A DNA stretch of 64,000 bases from Paraphoma chrysanthemicola (taxonomy: Eukaryota; Ascomycota; Dothideomycetes; Pleosporales; Phaeosphaeriaceae). The notes beneath the pieces are model-generated. The model ran no database searches. It was not told the DNA's origin and was given only the letters and a program-made list of their open reading frames with translations. Positions within the stretch are counted from its first letter, which is position 1. Every line of letters starts with the position of its first letter. Made by a program: the position numbers and the translations under genes. The DNA lies in assembly GCA_020744225.1 (NCBI GenBank), contig JAGMWG010000020.1, forward strand, positions 186,001-250,000. The letters are read 5' to 3'. Shown here in pieces: positions 59,901 through 64,000 of the stretch.

Positions 59901-60670
59901 TAGACTTTTTATATTTAATAGTATTAATATTTATTAATTCTATTCTTCTAGATCTATAGTATTCTAGTATCTTCTTAGAGTAGAATTATTTCTTAAGTCT
60001 ATAGTTCTTAGATTTATAGAACTACTTATACTTATCTAGTTAGTATATTAAAGTAAAGGTATTAGTCTCTAGTTCTAATTTAAGTAGCTTATTATTAATT
60101 CTAGTAGCTTTCTAAATTAGATTATCTAAACTAGTAATATTAGCTATACTATATATAAGTTCTTTATAAATACTAAACTTAAGATTTTATTAGAATATTT
60201 ATATAAAAGTCTTATTATTCTATTTTATATATTTAGAATATTATTAGAATAAGTTAGTATAATCTTCTATAGACTACGTCTATTAAAGATATTAGATTTT
60301 ACCTTTTATAATAGTTAGTTTCTTAGTAATAAAGAATACTTTTCTAAGAGCTTCTTTAAACTTATTATAGTCTTTAATAATCTAAGTATTAGCTAGATTT
60401 TATATACTACTATTAAAGTACTATTTAAGTTTTAGAGTTACTTAGTTTAGCACCTTTTCTTTTATAGTAGTAACTATATTAGTAATCTTATTTACTTTAT
60501 TAATTATATTATAGAAGTAGAAGTAAAGATTTTATTATATAATTTATAATTTAAGTATAATTTAATCTCTATAAAAGTTATTAGAAATTTATCTCTTAGT
60601 AGTAGCTTTACTAGCTATATTAGAAGTTAAAGTATCTATTTCTATATTACTTATCTTAAGAGTATTTAAA

Positions 60671-61182
60671 GTATAAAGAGACTTAAAGTTAGAAGCTAAC
60701 TTTATATACTTAAGATTCTATAGTTAGTTCTTAGAAATAGAGTATTAGAGAGAATTAGATAAGTACTATAAGATAGATTAAAAGAATAATAATTAATAGT
60801 AGAGAGTTATACTAATATAGATAAAGAGAACTATAAGTTAAGTATAAATAGTAACTAGTTATAGATTAAGTACTAAGTTAAATATAATAAGCTATAAGAG
60901 CTTATTACTTATATCTATATACTTAAGATATTCTATAAGTTCTAAAGATCTTATAGTTTATAGATATTATAGAATAGTTTAGAATTCTTAGAATAAGTCT
61001 TAGAGATTCTAGGTACGTAAAATATCTCTTAGTATTCTAGAATCTATAGAATATATTACGTAACGCTTTAACTAGTATAGAGCTAAGTTTTTATTAGTAG
61101 CTCTATAGTTACGTATTCTATATAAAATACCTTTTACTCTTAAAACTTATACTCTACTTACTAATTTCTCTAGTCTATAATA
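60671..61182 (-). repeat. 5' LTR of Gypsy element (right LTR)
   Basis: Direct repeat of 54086-54595. Differences are mostly C/T or G/A, for example CG retained here where the left copy has TA. The gag side of the internal region begins immediately to its left. Confidence 0.8.
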
Positions 61183-62423
61183 ATAAGTATTTATAGAGAA
61201 TCTAAAATACTATATAATTAGAATTACTTAATTATTACTACTTAAGAAAACTAAGCTAAAGAACTAAAACTATATACTCTTAGCTTAGGTATAGAATTCT
61301 TAATAATTATAGTCTTCTTAGCTTTATAAAGTAATTATATATTATATATTACTCTTTTAAGTTCTAGTATTATTATTTTTAGTATAAATTACTTTATAAT
61401 AACTATAACATAATCTATTAATAAGTAACTTATATTAGTAAGTAACTTAAAACTTACTAAACTTACTTTTTCTATTCTTTCTTCTTTATATCTTAAGTAC
61501 TTAATATACTATTATCTAAATATAAAGAGAGAATATAGCTTACTCTTAAAGCTATCTAAGCTAGCTAATTTAAGAGTTACTAAGTTACTACTACTACCTT
61601 TAACGTTAAATACTAAACTCTTAATTAACGTACTTATAGTATACTATTTTACGTTAAAATATATCTAAACTTCTAAAAACTTACTATAACTAAAGAGTAA
61701 ATAATTATCTAATATATTTTTAATCTTAATTTATAAGAATTTACGCTCTAGCTATGTAAGATAGTAGATATAGCTAATAAAATACTAGGTATATATAGTA
61801 AGAAGTCTATTAGTAAGTACTAGACTAAGTACTTTATAACGTACTTAGCTAAGCTTAAAATAGCTTTTAATTAAGCTAAGAATAAGTAGAGAATACTATA
61901 GAAAGATTCTATAGTTATTAGTACGTCGTTTAAGCTAGTAGAGAAGACTAAAGTTAAGTATAGTATTTATAATAATAATATATATAACTTTAATAAAACT
62001 AGCTTCTAGATAAGTATAATTAAGTCTATAAAGATAGTTATAGGCGTAGAGAGATATATAAGATTTAATTTAATTTAGCTAGGTAATTATAAGTAAGTAA
62101 TAGTTATCTAGAGTGTATATACTACTAGATATATAACTCTACTCTTTATTATCTATAAGAAGTATATTTATATCTTTACGTAGTATAAGAAGATCTTAAT
62201 ACTATATAATTAGAAGCTCTTAGTCTTTAAAAATAGCTAGATAAATAATATACTTAGTCTAAAGTAGTTAAAGTACTTTAATATATATATAAAGGTGTAT
62301 TAGATAAAAAACTATAAACTACTTATTTTAGATAGGTATAAGAGCTATCTTAACTAGAATTTTAAAAACTACTACTTTAAAAATAAGATTCTAACTCTCT
62401 ATATACTCTCTTATTTATTATAT
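61183..62423 (+). mobile_element. Fot1/pogo-type DDE transposase relic (Tc1/mariner superfamily)
   Basis: Plus-strand translation through stops matches fungal pogo/Fot1 transposases. YNFNKTSF at 61983-62006 stands for YNFDETGF, carrying the first catalytic Asp. GVERYIRFNLI follows near 62.05 kb, then LLILDRYKSYLN (LLILDGHxSHLN) near 62.33 kb and NKILTLYILSY near 62.39 kb. Every deviation is a C:G to T:A change. The similarity stops where repeat D begins, so the 3' end of the transposon is missing. Terminal inverted repeats were not found. Confidence 0.75.
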
Positions 62424-62675
62424 TATAAAGAGACCTAAAGTTAGAAGTAGACTTTGTGTGCTTAAGGTTCTACAGTTAGTTCTTAGGGATAGAGTATTAG
62501 AGAGAATTAGATAGAGTTACTATAAGATAGATTAAGAGAACAATAATTAATAGTAAAGAGGTGTACTAATATAGATAAAAAGAACTATAAGTTAAGTGTA
62601 AGTAGTAACTAGTTGTAGATTAAATACTAAGTTAAATACAATAAGCTATAAGAGCTTATTACTTATATCTATATA
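62424..62675. repeat. 250-bp repeat, copy D (half-LTR unit)
   Basis: Same unit as copy A, from TATAAAGAGACCTAAAG to TTATATCTATATA. It keeps TGTGTGC and ACAG where the other copies have TA-only sequence, so it is less mutated. It interrupts the pogo relic on its left. Confidence 0.75.
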
Positions 62676-63594
62676 CAAGAAGAGGTCTAGTAACTAAGCA
62701 CCTTATACTTAGTTAATTAGTATAATTAGTGCTACTTAGTACTTAGTTAGCTTAGCTTACTTAGTACCTAACATAGTCTAGTGTACTAATTAAGTTACGT
62801 AACCTACAGTTCTACAGCGTAGTGTTAATAGTTAGTTTCTATAAGCTTCTTATTAGTAACCTGTTAGTATCTAATTAAAGTATTATTAGCTGCTTCTAGT
62901 CTACTTTCTAAGATAACTATAACACTATTCTCTCTTCTCTTTAAGACTTATTCTTAAGTTACGTAATCGTAGCTTAGTCTACTTTATAACTAAGTAGTGC
63001 CTACGTTATAAAAGAGCGTTAGCCTTTATTCATTTTATTATACTTAAGTAGTCTACTTTACGACCTAAGAAACCTCTAGCTAAAAGTACCTTACAACGTT
63101 ATAACCTTACAGATTTTATTAACATTTTTAGCAAAGAGATAGTGCAGAAATATTTAACTTATATTACAAAGAACTATATTTATTAGATTTATATTTAGTT
63201 AAAAAAGTGCAACGTCTATAATTATCTAGGCTAGCGTTACAATATAAAAGTTACGTAATCTAAGTTTAAGCAGCTAGTAGTAGAGAAGAAAAAGTTAAAG
63301 AAATAAATACAAGAGTTACGTAATAAGTAGGAGGCTGCTTTTAGAGCGTATAAAGCTACTCTTAAAGATTTATGTGTTACGTAAGTAAAGAAGAAGTAGT
63401 TACAGTAATAAATAGATTTACTTAATTATTACGCAGACAATGCGATTACTATAGAGAAGTAAAATATCTAGGAACTAGAGAAATAAGAGGCTATAGAGAC
63501 TATAACGTTTAATAGTTCTTTTGTTAGATTATCTTTACAGTTATTACCTACTACTTAGAAAGTCTTTAAAAAGTTCTTTCTAAATTTTTAGAAG
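62676..63594 (+). mobile_element. Unclassified decayed transposon sequence
   Basis: Plus-strand translation from about 63.0 kb gives a long helical, Lys/Glu/Gln-rich pattern with stops at likely Gln codons (KKKLKK, QELRNK, FRAYKATLKDL). It ends in a Ser-rich tail, SSTILVVSSS, near 63.64 kb. A similar but different tail sits at about 54.8-55.2 kb. I do not recognise the family. It is less RIP-mutated than sequence left of 62.4 kb. TTACGTAA occurs five times. Confidence 0.4.
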
Positions 63595-64000
63595 TTAGAA
63601 GATACTAGTAGTACTATACTAGTAGTTAGTAGTAGTTTATAAGGTTAGTAACTAAGGTCTTGTCTTATTCTTTTCTAGTACTTCTTAATATATTATTTAC
63701 AGTTTTAGAAGTTATTTTCTAGTTTCTATATATTCTCTATATTATTGTATTCTAACTATTTAACTAGATATTCTTGCAGTTTAATCTACTTAGTGTCTTA
63801 GTAATCTAGAATCTTTTTAACTTTAAATTTGTTTTCTTTCTTAGTTGTATAGTAAAAGGTTTACTATAGTAGTATATTAGAGTTAACTAGTTCTAATAGC
63901 TTAACGTAGAACCTAGAGTGTACTTTTACGTTCTTAGGTAGATCTAATATATATATTATAGAGCTATTTTTCTTAAGAACTAAGAATAGTCTAACTTTAA
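63595..64000 (-). mobile_element. Second Gypsy copy: chromodomain and integrase tail, cut by window end
   Basis: This is a clear diverged copy of 55156-55560. Minus-strand translation reads KKNSSIIYILDLPKNVKVHS, then FKVKKILDY, YLVK-LEYNNIEN and KKYYKRIRQDL-type residues, as in Gypsy chromodomains. More CpA, TpG and CpG remain than in the left copy. The element continues beyond 64000. Confidence 0.75.

Larger units (their letters stand above)
54086..61182 (-). mobile_element. RIP-decayed Ty3/Gypsy chromodomain LTR retrotransposon
   Basis: About 7.1 kb between direct LTRs. Reading the minus strand through stop codons gives the Gypsy order. A gag zinc knuckle lies near 59.80-59.85 kb, with its Cys and His codons changed to Tyr. 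Reverse transcriptase follows near 57.9-57.0 kb, with FGLTNAP seen as FRLTNTL and the YLDD box as YFNN at 57418-57429. The integrase C-terminal region and chromodomain are at about 55.78-55.19 kb (KNSSIIYILDL). The RNase H and integrase core lie between them on the opposite strand (separate entry). No part can encode a working protein. Confidence 0.85.
53710..64000. repeat. AT-rich, RIP-type mutated repeat block
   Basis: From just after the tyrosinase stop the sequence is almost entirely A/T with TpA steps everywhere. CpA and TpG dinucleotides are nearly absent up to about 62.4 kb. No open frame of length survives. Stop codons fall where family consensus has Gln or Trp, and Cys, Asp, Gly and His positions carry Tyr, Asn, Ser/Arg and Tyr. 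All are C:G to T:A changes. This is the signature of repeat-induced point mutation in Pezizomycotina. The block holds nested transposons described below and continues past the window end. Confidence 0.92.

Noticed and set aside
53710..64000. CRISPR array, telomere or centromere
   Set aside because: No spaced identical short repeats and no TTAGGG runs. The AT-richness is explained by RIP-mutated transposons, so a centromere claim has no support.

Overview
The window is nuclear DNA of a filamentous ascomycete (Pezizomycotina). The signs are short introns (about 45-125 bp) with CTRAC-type branch points, Pezizomycotina-type SPA2, HOS2, UGP1 and STI1 genes, Zn2Cys6 and P450 genes, and a terminal AT-rich block with the mutation pattern of repeat-induced point mutation (RIP). 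A Dothideomycete is my best guess, held weakly. All gene models were spliced by eye from reading-frame continuity, GT-AG (once GC-AG) sites and family consensus. No alignment or database search was run.

Region 1 (1-39 kb) is mostly conserved core genome. In order it holds SPA2 (polarisome scaffold, -), YNG2 (NuA4 PHD subunit, -), HOS2 (class I histone deacetylase, +, divergent from YNG2), a Zn2Cys6 regulator (+), a D-2-hydroxyacid dehydrogenase (+), a phage-like-domain gene split by two adjacent stop codons (+), a secreted CalB-type lipase (-), an Old Yellow Enzyme-type flavin oxidoreductase (-), a tricalbin (ER-plasma-membrane tether, -), a DUF7514-like protein (-), UDP-glucose pyrophosphorylase (-), a stand-alone tandem FolB (dihydroneopterin aldolase-like) protein (-), and STI1/HOP co-chaperone (+, divergent from FolB).

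Region 2 (39-53.7 kb) looks accessory. A 3.2-kb gene-free stretch leads into a P450 with an altered heme motif, a bZIP regulator next to an arsenite S-adenosylmethionine methyltransferase (probable arsenic detoxification pair), an orphan C-terminal fragment of a homoserine-acetyltransferase-like hydrolase, a second P450, a decayed membrane-protein gene, a tRNA-like relic and a tyrosinase.

Region 3 (53.7-64 kb) is an AT-rich repeat block. CpA/TpG are almost absent up to about 62.4 kb and TpA is saturated. Translating through the stop codons shows a minus-strand Ty3/Gypsy chromodomain retrotransposon (LTRs 54086-54595 and 60671-61182). Its RNase H-integrase core lies inverted in place at about 55.79-56.94 kb. 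To the right are a plus-strand Fot1/pogo-type DDE transposase relic, a solo copy of half the LTR, and the 3' end of a second, less mutated Gypsy copy that leaves the window. The tyrosinase gene stops within bases of this block.

The most unusual items are the in-place inversion inside the RIP-mutated Gypsy element, the half-LTR repeat module, the TGA-TAG-split phage-like gene, and the P450 lacking the heme-motif arginine.
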